Below are positions 8,262 to 8,759 of a stretch of DNA of 8,759 nt, one piece after another. Position 1 is the first letter of the stretch, and the number at the start of each line of letters is the position of its first letter. The notes under the pieces were generated by a model that was not told the DNA's origin, ran no database searches, and saw only the letters and a list, made by a program, of their open reading frames with translations. The stretch is from NCBI GenBank assembly GCA_021781315.1, contig JAJXXB010000104.1, forward strand, positions 1 through 8,759, written 5' to 3'. The stretch is from Actinomycetes bacterium (lineage in GTDB: Bacteria > Actinomycetota > Acidimicrobiia > Acidimicrobiales > RAAP-2). The translations under genes were made by a program, and so were the position numbers.

Positions 8262-8521
8262 CAGAGCGGCGAGAGCAGGGGGGTCGCGACGCCGAGGACG
8301 AGAAGGACGACGATGACCCACACGAGCACGCGACCCGCGCGGCTGCGGCCCGCTCGCGAGGCGAGGACCCACTCCTGTTGAGCCAGGCCCGCGGGGCTGA
8401 AGGGGTCGGCCTCGAAGCCCGAACCCGCGACGGGCCACATGATGGGGGGCGGGTCGTTCGCACCCGGGGTGTCGGCGCGCGCCCCCGCTCGCGCGTTGCG
8501 AGGTGGGCGCCGGTTCGTCAC
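8258..8521 (-). CDS. Small single-pass membrane protein, function unknown
   Basis: An 87-residue protein of no family I recognise. Residues 1-about 25 are basic and rich in Arg, Ala and Pro. The middle (about 26-55) is polar, with PPPIMWPVAGSGFEADPFSPAG. Residues about 66-86 form one strongly hydrophobic helix (VLVWVIVVLLVLGVATPLL) that ends almost at the C-terminus, preceded by RAGRSRAGR. The basic residues before the helix suggest that the N-terminus faces the cytoplasm. The GTG start at 8521 lacks a Shine-Dalgarno site, but TAGGCT on the minus strand (8535-8530) is eight bases upstream. The stop overlaps a possible GTG start of the glycerate kinase by 4 bp, so the two are probably one transcription unit. 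The frame has no stop for 87 codons and a coherent hydrophobic segment, which argues for a real gene. Confidence 0.65.
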   Translation of the reverse strand: MTNRRPPRNARAGARADTPGANDPPPIMWPVAGSGFEADPFSPAGLAQQEWVLASRAGRSRAGRVLVWVIVVLLVLGVATPLLSPLW

Positions 8522-8529
8522 TGACGCTC

Positions 8530-8535
8530 AGCCTA
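8530..8535 (-). promoter_or_regulatory. Candidate -10 box (TAGGCT) for the small membrane protein / glycerate kinase unit
   Basis: On the minus strand TAGGCT fits TANNNT and lies eight bases before the GTG at 8521, within the 49 bp gap to the divergent Rieske gene. Six-base matches of this kind are common by chance, so this rests on position only. Confidence 0.3.
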
Positions 8536-8558
8536 CGGCGACGGCCGCGGCGATCACG

Positions 8559-8564
8559 TATCTT
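8559..8564 (+). promoter_or_regulatory. Candidate -10 box (TATCTT) for a leaderless Rieske gene
   Basis: TATCTT fits TANNNT and is exactly six bases before the GTG at 8571, the same geometry as at the 2-hydroxyacid dehydrogenase. No Shine-Dalgarno site is present. A second in-frame GTG at 8565 would fall inside the spacer. Confidence 0.4.
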
Positions 8565-8570
8565 GTGCGG

Positions 8571-8759
8571 GTGCGTCCGCTCACCAACACCACCCCCGCG
8601 CTGCGACGCGCCTGGCACGCCCTGTGTCGCGCCGACGAGGTGACGAGCACGCCGCGTTTCTTCGTCCTCCTCGGCGAGCGCTACGTCGCGTACCGTTCGA
8701 GCGAGGGTCGGGCGGTCATCTTCTACGACCGGTGCCCGCACCGCTTCGCGCCGCTGTCG
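8571..8759 (+). CDS. Rieske [2Fe-2S] domain protein, N-terminal fragment (runs off window)
   Basis: Sixty-three codons are open to the last base. The protein starts with an ALRRAWHALCRADEV segment (10-24), then strands FFVLLGERYVAYR at 30-42 and AVIFYDRCPHRFAPLS at 48-63. C55 and H57 form the first CxH pair that ligates a Rieske [2Fe-2S] cluster; the second CxxH pair lies beyond the window. The early Trp, the LLGERYVAYR strand and CPHR-x-APLS resemble the N-terminal ferredoxin domain of Rieske non-haem iron oxygenase alpha subunits more than a small ferredoxin, but length and catalytic domain cannot be seen. The start is taken as GTG 8571 because of the TATCTT box six bases before it; GTG 8565 is possible. 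It diverges from the small membrane protein gene. Confidence 0.85.
   Translation, partial: MRPLTNTTPALRRAWHALCRADEVTSTPRFFVLLGERYVAYRSSEGRAVIFYDRCPHRFAPLS

Noticed and set aside
8262..8741. N-terminal 160-codon extension of the glycerate kinase frame
   Set aside because: It crosses the small membrane protein gene in another frame and runs antisense to the Rieske gene. The translation is Arg/Pro/Gly-rich with no domain, and the kinase fold begins only after 8237.

Overview
This is a GC-rich stretch of bacterial chromosome that looks actinobacterial. Wobble positions are mostly G or C, GTG starts are common, and several genes begin with no leader. The mix of an InlB-type repeat surface protein, a GT1 glycosyltransferase, an acyl-CoA dehydrogenase and a Rieske protein would fit Acidimicrobiia or a related lineage, but no marker gene is present to prove it. 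Coding density is very high. There are no RNA genes, insertion sequences, CRISPR arrays or phage genes.

Layout. Positions 1-1104 (+) hold the 3' part of a surface protein: three InlB-type B-repeats, an Ig-like segment and an OmpA-like C-terminus. Facing it is a run of four minus-strand genes with gaps of 36-63 bp, transcribed from 4878 down to 1154: acyl-CoA dehydrogenase, a small His-rich release-factor-like (baeRF-type) protein, a pRiA4b ORF-3-like protein and an erythromycin esterase family protein. Diverging from this run at about 5006 are a GT1 glycosyltransferase and a D-2-hydroxyacid dehydrogenase (+). The dehydrogenase overlaps tail to tail with a glycerate kinase (-), which is preceded by and translationally coupled to a gene for an 87-residue membrane protein. 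The window closes with the start of a Rieske [2Fe-2S] protein (+).

How the genes may work together. The 2-hydroxyacid dehydrogenase and glycerate kinase could catalyse consecutive steps (hydroxypyruvate or tartronate semialdehyde to glycerate to phosphoglycerate), although they are convergent rather than in one operon. The four-gene minus run is a plausible operon without an obvious shared pathway; the esterase and the release-factor-like gene hint at stress or translation. I did not find a convincing new multi-gene system. The most notable signals are single-residue departures in enzymes: a GT1 enzyme without the usual catalytic His, and an acyl-CoA dehydrogenase with Asp where the catalytic Glu is expected. 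Others are a degenerate OmpA-like domain and two or three starts that look leaderless, with a TANNNT hexamer close upstream.
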